Part shown: one piece after another, positions 15,366-23,884 of the stretch
How positions within the stretch are numbered: the stretch's first letter is position 1
Layout: every line of letters begins with the position of its first letter
NCBI GenBank assembly: GCA_016721115.1
Contig: JADKIW010000001.1
Span: 4,293,501-4,357,500 of the forward strand
Source: Candidatus Defluviilinea proxima
GTDB taxonomy: Bacteria; Chloroflexota; Anaerolineae; Anaerolineales; Villigracilaceae
Reading direction: 5' to 3'
DNA: 64,000 nucleotides
Position numbers and translations under genes: made by a program
The notes under the pieces: generated by a model
The model's input: the letters and a program-made list of their open reading frames with translations, nothing else
Told to the model about the DNA's origin: nothing
Databases searched by the model: none

Positions 15366-16823
15366 TCAATCCCTCAATACCCAAGTATCTTTACTTCCGC
15401 CACCCTGTGAGGAATTTACTACCAACGAACCTTTACGGAGTGCCACACGGGTGAGTCCGCCCGGCACGACCACCACATCATCCCCATAAAGGATGTAAGG
15501 CCGCAGGTCCACATGACAGCCAGACAAACCATCTTCCAGCAGAGTTGGATGACGGCTCAATGCCAGAGTGGGCTGGGCAATATAATTTCGTGGGCTTGCA
15601 CGAACTTGTTCTTTGAACTTCTCTCGATCATCCCTACTGGCATGAGGCCCCACTAACATACCATATCCACCGCTTTCATTAACCGCCTTGACCACCAACT
15701 TGTCAAGATTATTCAAGATATGGTCGCATTCCTTTTCACGCCAGCCAAGATACGTGGGGACATTATTCAGGATAGGTTCTTGCCCCAAATAGAATTTGAT
15801 CATCTGGGGCGTGAAGGCATATACCGCTTTATCATCCGCAACGCCAGTACCAATCGCATTCGCGATCGTGACGTTCCCAGCGCGATAGGCATTGAGCAAA
15901 CCTGCTACACCAAGTGCACTGTCCTGCCGAAAGTTCAATGGATCAAGATAGTCATCATCGACGCGGCGATAGATCACATCTACAAGTTTTAGTCCGCGCG
16001 TAGTGCGCATGTATATCTTATTTTGGTGTGCCACCAAGTCACGCCCCTCCACGATCTCAATGCCCATCTGGCGGGCAAGGAAGGTGTGCTCGAAATAAGC
16101 AGAGTTGAAGATGCCGGGGGTAAGCAAAACAACAGTTGCGTCCGAATATTCATGCGGTGCGACAGACCGAAGTGTATTCAACAATTCCTGCGGATAATGC
16201 TCGATAGGTTGTACATCATAACGCCCAAACAAATCGGCAAATGTCCGCTTCATGACCTGCCGGTTCTCCAACATATAACTCACCCCAGATGGCGAACGCA
16301 GGTTATCCTCCAGAACGTAGTACTGACCATCGTCACTACGCACAATGTCTGTGCCTACTACATGGACATAACGATCCTTCGGCACATTGAGTCCCATCAT
16401 CTCGCGGCGGAAATGGCGTGAACTAAATACAAGTTCAGGAGGAATCAATTTTTCGCGCAAGATGCGTTGATCGTGATAAATATCGTGAAGGAAAAGATTG
16501 AGCGCCTGTACGCGCTGGGCAACCCCCTGCTCAATATGGCTCCACTCTGCACGAGGAATGATGCGCGGAACTAAGTCAAAAGGAAAAATCCGCTCGATAC
16601 CTTGTTCCTGGCCATAGACCGTGAATGTGATGCCTTGATACAAAAACGCCGCGTCAGCGACACGGCGGCGCTCGGCAAACATCTCTGCCGTCATAGTTTG
16701 TAGATGGTCACGTAAAACCCTGTAATGCGGGCGCGGTTTGCCTGGCGATGAAAACATCTCATCATAGAACGGCGAAGGATCATATGGCCGAGACAAAACA
16801 GAGTTAGACGTATGGGGGATCAC
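15366..16823 (-). CDS. Circularly permuted ATP-grasp type 2 protein (DUF404/DUF407)
   Basis: 485 aa from a GTG at 16823. Recognised blocks are YDPSPFYDEMFSSPGKPRPHYR at the start (the usual opening), QGITFTVYG, ERIFPFDLVPRII, VVGTDIVRSDDGQYYVLEDNLRSPSGVSY, VDVIYRRVDDDYLDPL and VVKAVNESGGYGMLVGP, the last holding the ATP-binding loop. The C-terminus has SRHPTLLEDGLSGCHVDLRPY. The fold is an ATP-dependent carboxylate-amine ligase with permuted subdomains. With the alpha-E and transglutaminase genes it forms a conserved trio thought to make an amide-linked product. No Shine-Dalgarno is seen before the GTG, so the start is less sure than the identity. Confidence 0.9.
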   Translation of the reverse strand: MIPHTSNSVLSRPYDPSPFYDEMFSSPGKPRPHYRVLRDHLQTMTAEMFAERRRVADAAFLYQGITFTVYGQEQGIERIFPFDLVPRIIPRAEWSHIEQGVAQRVQALNLFLHDIYHDQRILREKLIPPELVFSSRHFRREMMGLNVPKDRYVHVVGTDIVRSDDGQYYVLEDNLRSPSGVSYMLENRQVMKRTFADLFGRYDVQPIEHYPQELLNTLRSVAPHEYSDATVVLLTPGIFNSAYFEHTFLARQMGIEIVEGRDLVAHQNKIYMRTTRGLKLVDVIYRRVDDDYLDPLNFRQDSALGVAGLLNAYRAGNVTIANAIGTGVADDKAVYAFTPQMIKFYLGQEPILNNVPTYLGWREKECDHILNNLDKLVVKAVNESGGYGMLVGPHASRDDREKFKEQVRASPRNYIAQPTLALSRHPTLLEDGLSGCHVDLRPYILYGDDVVVVPGGLTRVALRKGSLVVNSSQGGGSKDTWVLRD

Positions 16824-16853
16824 AATGTCTCATTTTTACCATTCGGGGCATTA

Positions 16854-16878
16854 ATCACCCATTATCCGTATGGGTGAT
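16854..16878 (-). terminator. Hairpin in the gap between the GH13 and ATP-grasp genes
   Basis: A 9-bp perfect stem (ATCACCCAT/ATGGGTGAT, 7-base loop) lies 77 bases after the GH13 stop on the minus strand, 31 bases before the GTG of the ATP-grasp gene. It may be a terminator, although the following T-run is poor, or an operator for the downstream operon. Confidence 0.4.
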
Positions 16879-16954
16879 ATTGTTTATGAAAGATAACATT
16901 TAAAAGAATATTCTATCTATTACAGAGAAACATTTACCCTACAAAACATCTGAG

Positions 16955-19804
16955 TCATTTTCCTGCTTTCTTCTTTACATCCTTCTTCGCAACTACTTTA
17001 GGTTTTGCCTTGGCTTTTACGGTCGTTGACTTCTTAAAAGTGGTTTTTGCTACAGCCTTACCAGCCTTCGCCATAGGTTTCTTTTTCGTTGGCGTTTTCT
17101 TCACTGCTGGCTTCGCAACAGGTTTAGCCTTTGTAGCTACTTTTTTCTTTCCTTTTTCTTCCTTATTCCCCACCGCATTCTTCCTAGGCTTCTTGACCTT
17201 CGCTTCTTCCAGAACTACTTCTTCCTTCACCCCAAACATCTCATTCCACTTCGCGGACATAGACTCCACGCCTAAGCCATTCAACTTATTATTTACCAAT
17301 CCCCAATTACTATCATCCACAAACTGCCAATCCATGAAGACATGGTGCCGATAAGCGTGCAGTTCAACGTAGAGTCCCTTTTGCCAGAGTTCTTCACACG
17401 AGCGGATATACTCCAATCGTGTGACGTAATCTTTGAAGATGACGTACCCTTCGAACGGCAAGCTCAATGCTTCGGCAAGGGATTTCTGGCGGAGATCGCC
17501 TGTGGCTTTATCGAGATAGGCGGCAGAGGTTTTAATCCAGCCTTTGGTGTCGGCAAAGCGGTTGTGATAGAGGACGAGTCCGCGTTCGTCGTTGTGAACA
17601 TTGGAATAGGCAAAAACGTTTTCGTCCACATGGCCGTTAGGAGCGTAAAGATCGTAGAGGAAGAACTGTTCGACATCAGCGAACAGATGTCGGCGGTGAA
17701 GAAGCGGGAAGATTTTCCAATCGTGTCCCGCAATTAATCCATCATTAGGTTGCTCGTCCATTTTCGGCTTACGGAATTCCATCCCGTATTTTTCACGGAA
17801 GCCTTCAACTTGTCCGTGACCGAACATGGGCAGGCCGGGCAATGTCGCGAGCACAGTTGCCACACCAAAATATTTATCGCCATCACCATATTGCTCGATG
17901 GCAGTCTTTTCATCGGGGTTGTTCATAAAGTTGACGTAACGCTTCAGGATTTGGGGATCAAACTCGAGCGTGTTCTTGATCGCCATGCGATATTTGGCAT
18001 TGTCTTCATCGCGCAACATATGCATGAACGCGGAGTTGTACACGCGATGCATTCCCAACGTGCGGACAAAATATCCCTCGAGGAGCCAGAACGCCTCAGC
18101 GAGAAGCAATGTATCAGGGACTTCCTTCGCGACGCGGTCCACAACCTCGCGCCAGAACTCTTCGGGAATTGCCGCGTCAAACTCGGACCTGGTCATGCCG
18201 TGCTCAGACCGCGACGGAATCGCTCCGCCCGCACCGGGCTCGGGGAACCACAAGCGCTGGATGTGTTTCTTCGCCAGCGTCATCGCCGCGTCAAAGCGGA
18301 TGACAGGGAAGTTACGTGCCACATGCAAAATGGTTTGAATGACCGCTTCACGCACCTGCGCTTGAGAATAATCAAGTTGCGCAGTGTCGTTCCATGGGAA
18401 GGATGTGCCGTCGTTGCCGTGATAGACGTAACGGATATCGCCTGTGTGATGATCGCGTCGCTGAAAGACTACGGATGCATCAGTCTTATCGTAGTAATGA
18501 TCTTCGAGATAAATGCCCACACGAATATCATCGGAAAGATTCTCAGAACGGAAAGAATAAGAGGGATAGGGTGTATAAGGCAGGGACAGGAACCAATCGG
18601 GATGTTCAACCACCCATTGCGAGTCGATCCCCATGTGATTCGGCACCATATCTGCAGACAGTCGAATACCGCGTTGCCATGCACGTGTACGCAAATTCTC
18701 CAAAGCAGACCAACCGCCAAGGTCATCAGCGATATCGTATGAATGAAGCGAATATGCTGAAGCGACCGCATCCGCATCGCCCATGCGTTGTTTGATCTTT
18801 TGCGAAGCGCGCGAACGTTCCCAAAGACCAATCAACCATAGACCTGTGAAGCCACGGTCACGCAATAGATCAAGTTCTTCATCGGGGATTTGGTTAAGGG
18901 TCTTGATCCAACTTCCATATTTGCGAGAAAGCTGTTCAAGCCAGACATAAGAATTCTTCGCGATCAAAACCAGTCGTGGCATCCATTCTTTATCAGGGCT
19001 GTAGCGTTCATACTCAGCGTATTCGCCGCCGCTGAAAGACTGTAAAGGAATATCAGGTTTAAAATCGCCATGGGCCAAATGCTGATGGATGACTTCTTCA
19101 CGCAGAAAGTCAATGCCACGAATGATGCGAGCAACAAATGCATCGCCAAGTAAACTACCCCATTTAGCAAGAATGAATTGCAGTTGTCCCTCAAGCGAGT
19201 TGGGAGATGCTTCAGCAGGTGCGCGCAAAATATCAAACAAAGAAGCTCCCCCACTTTCAGCATTTGGGGTCTCTTTTGCGGCTTGTGCAAAGAAGGAATT
19301 TAAAGAGGCGATCAGGTTTTTATATGCCGTCGGCTCCAAAGGTTCATCATCAACAAGGTCAAGCAAAGGGCTGATCGCTGGATTCACGTTATGAGTGAAC
19401 ACATAGATCAACTCTTCGATTGTTTTCACACGACTATCGGTCAATTTTGCAAGATATTCTTCAACCTTTGCTTCCCCGTGATACACATCCTCAGGCGGAT
19501 ACTCAGCAACGAACTTCTTTTCGGTTACATTTACTTGCTCGGCCCCAATATTTTGGTCTGCGGCCGTTACCGCATTTGCAAACACAGCGGATGGAGCAAA
19601 ACGTTTCACCAGTACGCGCATGGCTTCGTCAATTAAGGATAAGGCATATAGGTCAGAAGCAGGTACCGGCTGGGTCCGATGCGCGGACATTTGGGACGCG
19701 AATTTCCGGGCGACGGAAAAATTATCGAAAGAGACACGTCCATCCGGGTGGAAGAAGTCCGAAGAAAATTGATAGGTATCGCGTGAGGTTCTTGTAATGT
19801 GCAT
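16955..19804 (-). CDS. GH13 alpha-amylase-family enzyme with long N-terminal extension and Lys/Pro/Ala-rich tail
   Basis: 949 aa from ATG 19804 (MHITRTSRDTYQF). Roughly 280 helical residues precede the catalytic barrel. GH13 regions are visible: SADMVPNHMG (region I), VIRFDAAM with the nucleophile Asp near 505, LLLAEAFW with the acid/base Glu near 570, and FMNNPDE in place of the usual NHD (region IV; similar NTPD forms occur in GlgE-type enzymes). The last 80 or so residues are Lys/Ala/Pro repeats (KKTPTKKKPMAKAGKA), like histone H1, suggesting nucleic-acid or polyanion binding. It lies upstream of the ATP-grasp/alpha-E/transglutaminase set. The substrate is unknown; an alpha-glucan is likely. 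Confidence 0.82.
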   Translation of the reverse strand: MHITRTSRDTYQFSSDFFHPDGRVSFDNFSVARKFASQMSAHRTQPVPASDLYALSLIDEAMRVLVKRFAPSAVFANAVTAADQNIGAEQVNVTEKKFVAEYPPEDVYHGEAKVEEYLAKLTDSRVKTIEELIYVFTHNVNPAISPLLDLVDDEPLEPTAYKNLIASLNSFFAQAAKETPNAESGGASLFDILRAPAEASPNSLEGQLQFILAKWGSLLGDAFVARIIRGIDFLREEVIHQHLAHGDFKPDIPLQSFSGGEYAEYERYSPDKEWMPRLVLIAKNSYVWLEQLSRKYGSWIKTLNQIPDEELDLLRDRGFTGLWLIGLWERSRASQKIKQRMGDADAVASAYSLHSYDIADDLGGWSALENLRTRAWQRGIRLSADMVPNHMGIDSQWVVEHPDWFLSLPYTPYPSYSFRSENLSDDIRVGIYLEDHYYDKTDASVVFQRRDHHTGDIRYVYHGNDGTSFPWNDTAQLDYSQAQVREAVIQTILHVARNFPVIRFDAAMTLAKKHIQRLWFPEPGAGGAIPSRSEHGMTRSEFDAAIPEEFWREVVDRVAKEVPDTLLLAEAFWLLEGYFVRTLGMHRVYNSAFMHMLRDEDNAKYRMAIKNTLEFDPQILKRYVNFMNNPDEKTAIEQYGDGDKYFGVATVLATLPGLPMFGHGQVEGFREKYGMEFRKPKMDEQPNDGLIAGHDWKIFPLLHRRHLFADVEQFFLYDLYAPNGHVDENVFAYSNVHNDERGLVLYHNRFADTKGWIKTSAAYLDKATGDLRQKSLAEALSLPFEGYVIFKDYVTRLEYIRSCEELWQKGLYVELHAYRHHVFMDWQFVDDSNWGLVNNKLNGLGVESMSAKWNEMFGVKEEVVLEEAKVKKPRKNAVGNKEEKGKKKVATKAKPVAKPAVKKTPTKKKPMAKAGKAVAKTTFKKSTTVKAKAKPKVVAKKDVKKKAGK

Positions 19805-19813
19805 ATCGCAATG

Positions 19814-19819
19814 ATAATA
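19814..19819 (-). promoter_or_regulatory. Predicted -10 element of the GH13 gene (TATTAT)
   Basis: On the minus strand TATTAT ends 9 bases before the ATG at 19804, with no Shine-Dalgarno in between. It overlaps the upstream region of the divergent kinase promoter. Confidence 0.3.
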
Positions 19820-19840
19820 CAATATTTAAAGGATTTGGGT

Positions 19841-19846
19841 TATACT
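19841..19846 (+). promoter_or_regulatory. Predicted -10 element of the histidine kinase gene (TATACT)
   Basis: TATACT ends 8 bases before the ATG at 19855 and no ribosome binding site intervenes, so the mRNA is probably leaderless or nearly so. Confidence 0.4.
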
Positions 19847-19854
19847 TTGCGCCG

Positions 19855-22113
19855 ATGTCCCAGCAAGTTTTGATCATGATTTTGCTTTTTATATTGACGA
19901 CGGTCTATCTGCCCGTGGCAATTACCGTGCTTCGAAGGCACGAAGGGCAGGAAGCGGCCGCCGCTATGTTAAGCGCGTATTCGGGGGTTTCTCTGTTTTT
20001 AGGCGTTGGCGAAGCGTTGTTACAGGGCGGACAATGGCACATCCAGGAGCAACTTGCGAACGATCTCCAAATCTATGGCGCAGTATTGCTGGCTGTGATC
20101 TTATTGATGACGACACTGGAATTCACCCGTCGCGAAATATGGACGTGGTTAATCATCGGTGTGGTGTGGGGATTGCTCGTCACATCCATAGCATCGAATA
20201 TTTTCAATCTTGGCGATGTGGTTTGGACCAATGGAGTATCAAAGCTAACACGCGATCGCCTTGCGCCAGCTATTGCGGCCCTAGGTTGGTTTGTGTTCAC
20301 CGTTGGCGGATTGGTAACGATCCGTGCGGCGTATGCACGATCTCGTCAGCCACTCTTACGTAATCGCCTCAATTATTGGACTCCCGTCTTTCTTCTTATA
20401 TTCATCAACGATGTTCTTTTGATCGCAGGTCGGCACATTCCGGGCAATCCGCTCCGTGTGGCGGCTGCGGTCATGGCCGCATACGTCATCATCACGCATA
20501 ATCCGCCCGATCTGCGTGTGATCGCCCGTCGCTTATTGACCTATGTCATTACCACAGTCGTGATCGTGGCATTTTATGTTGCAGGGTATTCAGCATCACA
20601 AACCATATTCAAGGCGTTGCCCAAGTTCAGTCCTTTGGTATTGGGCGCCGGTATCGCGCTTGTTCTTTCGATCATATTTACTCCCCTGCTCTCTGTTATC
20701 CGCCGTGTGGTGGATAAGTGGTTCAAGCTTGAACAGATCCAGGCTACAAAAACACTGCACGCATACAGCCAACAGATCAGTAACATTCTCGATATGCAAA
20801 AGCTCGCCAACGTGGCGGTGGGCCTCATCATCGAGGCCATGGATATCACGCGCGGGTTCCTTTTCCTTGTAGATACTGAACATGGCGGCGATGGCACCAA
20901 ATCCTATAACATTCGCGCGGTGCGTAATCCCGGAGAACGACAGATCAAAGTGTTGGCGCTGAACGAAGAAAGCCCGGTCGTCAAACACTTTCTGCAGGAT
21001 CAACGCCCGCTTCTTCAATATGACCTTGACCTGCTCCCGGCATATCGGCCTGTTCCCACCATGGACCGTGACTGGTTCCAACGCCTTGAAGCCGAAGTGT
21101 ACCTGCCCATCTTCTCCAAACGTGAGTGGATCGGTATGTTGGCCCTCGGTGCCAAGATCAATGGCAACCGTTACACCGAAGATGACCTTGTCACACTCGC
21201 CACACTCGCCAACCAAACCGCTGTTGCGCTCGAAAATGCGCGTCTCGTTGAAAACCTCATTCAATTGAACACAGAACTGCGTCAAGCCTATCGTGACCTC
21301 GATAAAGCCAATCGCGATCTCGAACGCCTCGACCAGACCAAATCTGACTTTATCAGCATCGCATCACATGAACTTCGTACGCCGCTCACCACCATGATCG
21401 GCTACACCGAAATGCTGATCGAAGACACGTCCCTGCCCGAGATGGCCCATGAAATGTTGAAGGGTATCTCCAAAGGAACAAGACGCCTGCACGAGATCGT
21501 CGACTCGATGTTCGACATCGCTCAAATTGACGCACGCGCACTGCAACTTCACTTGACCGCGGTCGATACAAGCCTTGTTATCAAAGATGTAGCCATGAGA
21601 ATGGAAAAGACCGTCAAGGAACGCCAGCAATCGTTGACCGTCGAAATTTCATCTCTGCCCAGAGTAAAAGCAGACCCGAATCTTTTGGAAAAGTTATTCC
21701 AACATTTATTGAACAACGCCGTCAAGTTCACGCCCGATAAAGGGATGATCCGTATCACGGCCAAATCAAACATAAATAACGGCGACACAATTCCCAACGG
21801 CGCCATCGAGATCATCGTCAGCGATACCGGCGTGGGCGTTGACCCATCGGCACGCGATGTCATCTTCAGCAAGTTCTATCAGCCGGGTGAACTCTCCAAA
21901 CACTCCACCAGCAAAACACGCTTCAAAGGGAGTGGCGCAGGTCTCGGTTTGGCACTCTCAAAAGGTATCGTTGAAGCGCACGGCGGGCGCATCTGGGTGG
22001 AAAGCGATGGCTACGACGAAACGAAATTTCCCGGTAGCCAGTTCCATGTCCTTCTACCGCTCGCAAAAGAAGAAACCATGGCGGGGACGGAAGTCAATTT
22101 TCAGATCAGATAA
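19855..22113 (+). CDS. Membrane sensor histidine kinase with 7TM-like input and GAF domain
   Basis: 752 aa. The first 290 residues contain about eight hydrophobic helices. A GAF domain follows (about 310-460; ends TLATLANQTAVALENARLVENL), then a short coiled coil. The HisKA domain has the H-box SIASHELRTPLTTMIGY (His505). The HATPase domain has HLLNNAVKFTPD (N-box), SDTGVGVD (G1) and GSGAGLGLALSKGIVEAHGG (G2). It should autophosphorylate in response to a membrane or cytoplasmic cue. No response regulator is adjacent, so it is an orphan kinase here. A terminator follows directly. Confidence 0.93.
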   Translation: MSQQVLIMILLFILTTVYLPVAITVLRRHEGQEAAAAMLSAYSGVSLFLGVGEALLQGGQWHIQEQLANDLQIYGAVLLAVILLMTTLEFTRREIWTWLIIGVVWGLLVTSIASNIFNLGDVVWTNGVSKLTRDRLAPAIAALGWFVFTVGGLVTIRAAYARSRQPLLRNRLNYWTPVFLLIFINDVLLIAGRHIPGNPLRVAAAVMAAYVIITHNPPDLRVIARRLLTYVITTVVIVAFYVAGYSASQTIFKALPKFSPLVLGAGIALVLSIIFTPLLSVIRRVVDKWFKLEQIQATKTLHAYSQQISNILDMQKLANVAVGLIIEAMDITRGFLFLVDTEHGGDGTKSYNIRAVRNPGERQIKVLALNEESPVVKHFLQDQRPLLQYDLDLLPAYRPVPTMDRDWFQRLEAEVYLPIFSKREWIGMLALGAKINGNRYTEDDLVTLATLANQTAVALENARLVENLIQLNTELRQAYRDLDKANRDLERLDQTKSDFISIASHELRTPLTTMIGYTEMLIEDTSLPEMAHEMLKGISKGTRRLHEIVDSMFDIAQIDARALQLHLTAVDTSLVIKDVAMRMEKTVKERQQSLTVEISSLPRVKADPNLLEKLFQHLLNNAVKFTPDKGMIRITAKSNINNGDTIPNGAIEIIVSDTGVGVDPSARDVIFSKFYQPGELSKHSTSKTRFKGSGAGLGLALSKGIVEAHGGRIWVESDGYDETKFPGSQFHVLLPLAKEETMAGTEVNFQIR

Positions 22114-22140
22114 CGCAGGCAAGCCCTGCGTTATTTTTTT
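22112..22140 (+). terminator. Rho-independent terminator after the kinase gene
   Basis: Stem AACGCAGG/CCTGCGTT, 5-base loop, then TATTTTTTT. It overlaps the kinase stop and the 3' end of the convergent membrane-protein gene. Confidence 0.85.
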
Positions 22141-22658
22141 GGTATAGCCCAACCGACCAGCCCATACAACAATCCCAACAAGATCAAAGAAAATTTGATC
22201 GTAGCGCAAATTGCAGCGACCGATGGATACGCTGAATCAAATGCGCCGCTCAGGACTTGGAACAACGCGAAATTCTCCACTGCATCGAACACCGCCGCCG
22301 CAAACGCCCCGTAGCCTGCCACAGCCCCGAGCGACCTGAGCCAACCCGTATATTTTCCTGCCGCAAGCAAAGTTCCGAATGCCAAAGCGAATGCATATAC
22401 AGGCATAAAGAGATAATCAATGCCAAGGCCAAAGGATGCATTCAGCCAAGCCTCAGGTGACCATGAATAAACCATGTGCGCCGCACTTTGAGCATTACCC
22501 GCCAACTCAAATGAGACGATCCCACTCGGTGCATAAGAAGTTTGCAAGGGTTTATCCAGCACTCTGAAAACAGCAAGTAAGACCACAGTCAGAAAAAGAA
22601 ACGTGAAGAAAAACCGTTTTCGCGAGTCCTGCGGTACAGATTCCAGTGGATGTCGCAT
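22131..22658 (-). CDS. Hypothetical multi-pass membrane protein
   Basis: 175 aa with four or five hydrophobic helices: about 15-33, 78-96, 106-128 and 147-170. The first loop (LDKPLQTSYAPSGIVSFELAGNAQSA) is polar and should lie outside. AGGA lies before the ATG, which starts one base after the stop of the acetyltransferase gene, so the two are coupled. The family is not recognised. Confidence 0.75.
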   Translation of the reverse strand: MRHPLESVPQDSRKRFFFTFLFLTVVLLAVFRVLDKPLQTSYAPSGIVSFELAGNAQSAAHMVYSWSPEAWLNASFGLGIDYLFMPVYAFALAFGTLLAAGKYTGWLRSLGAVAGYGAFAAAVFDAVENFALFQVLSGAFDSAYPSVAAICATIKFSLILLGLLYGLVGWAIPKK

Positions 22659-22659
22659 T

Positions 22660-23790
22660 TTATATATTCTTCCTGTATACGCGATGATTTTTATACTCTA
22701 CACCATTTAGGTTTTTCAGATCGGCGCGCATTTGCTCGGTGGATTCAGCAACCTGAGTCATTTCGACGTGGGCGAATTGCTTGAAACCCAAAAGGGTGTG
22801 TCCCATTTCAGAATAAAGGATGGCGTTTCCACCATGGCCATGAAACTCTGGCAAGATTCCCATGCCATTGACTGCAACCGTGTTGGTGCGCTTCAGTTCC
22901 AGGAGGATGTCGATCAATCCAAACGGGAACAGCCGTCCTTTAGAGCGTTGAATCGCGGCGGAGACGTCGTGAAAAGCAAAGAGGAAGCCAACCACTTCAT
23001 CGCCATGGACAATAATCTTGATCAGGCGATGGTCCGCAACAGTCATAATATTGGAAACAACGAAATCGATCTCACGCGGTGTGAACGGATAATATTCCCA
23101 GTTGTGAATAAAGGCCTTGTTATATGCTTCGCCAATACGTGATGACCAGTCAACAAGCTCTTTTTTGTTCTTGAATTGTTTGATCCGCAAACCACCCCGT
23201 TGCATCGCTCGCTGTGTAATACGTTCCACACGTTCAGGGATCTGAAATTTATCGGCAGGCAAATAACATGAAACGAAATCCACCTCTTTTTCAAAGCCCT
23301 GCGCCTCGACAAGTTGTTGATAATAGGCATGGTTGTAATTCAACATGGTCATCGTATTGCGGTGTTCATGCCCGAAAACTAAAACGCCATATCCATCGAG
23401 CGGCCCCATGCCTTTCGGCCCGATCACATGATCCAACCCACGTTGCTTTGCCCAATCGAACACCGTATTGAACAAGGCGGTTGCGGCTTCTACATCGTTC
23501 TCGCATTCAAAGAAGTAAAAATCAGCCGTTTTGGTCTTATGATATTCATTGAACGGCCTGTTCTCAATGGCGGCAATACGACCGATATCCCTGCCATCGC
23601 GCACAGCCAGGAAAAACTCCACATCCGAATGTTCGTGAAAAGGATGCTTTTTTCGGTTGAGATAGGTATATGCGTCAACATTGAGCAACGGTACCCACTG
23701 TGGGCAGTCCTTATAAATCCGATGGGGTAATTCTACAAACCGCCTAACCTGTGTCTTGTTATCCGTATCCACTTTTTCGATGGTAAGCAT
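22660..23790 (-). CDS. GNAT-like N-acetyltransferase family protein
   Basis: 376 aa from ATG 23790, chosen for an AGGAG at proper spacing; the frame stays open upstream. The N-terminal half begins MLTIEKVDTDNKTQVRRFVELPHRIYKDCPQWVP and has VRDGRDIGRIAAIEN, typical of large bacterial GNAT-related hypothetical proteins. The second half has GDEVVGFLFAFHDVSAA and MGILPEFHGHGGNAILYSEM, matching a second GNAT core with an acetyl-CoA loop. The substrate is unknown. It is co-transcribed with the membrane protein downstream. Confidence 0.72.
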   Translation of the reverse strand: MLTIEKVDTDNKTQVRRFVELPHRIYKDCPQWVPLLNVDAYTYLNRKKHPFHEHSDVEFFLAVRDGRDIGRIAAIENRPFNEYHKTKTADFYFFECENDVEAATALFNTVFDWAKQRGLDHVIGPKGMGPLDGYGVLVFGHEHRNTMTMLNYNHAYYQQLVEAQGFEKEVDFVSCYLPADKFQIPERVERITQRAMQRGGLRIKQFKNKKELVDWSSRIGEAYNKAFIHNWEYYPFTPREIDFVVSNIMTVADHRLIKIIVHGDEVVGFLFAFHDVSAAIQRSKGRLFPFGLIDILLELKRTNTVAVNGMGILPEFHGHGGNAILYSEMGHTLLGFKQFAHVEMTQVAESTEQMRADLKNLNGVEYKNHRVYRKNI

Positions 23791-23884
23791 AAAAACTCCT
23801 GAAAAAAAAATGACTTCCCTGCCGCCGAATATAACACCGCTCGCCCGCATAGGGTTCATGCTATACTACGGAAAAAGGAGCCTT

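Noticed and set aside
17342..18742. Long plus-strand open frames across the GH13 gene
   Set aside because: Antisense shadows in a gene with skewed third-base use; the minus-strand frame has all GH13 motifs.
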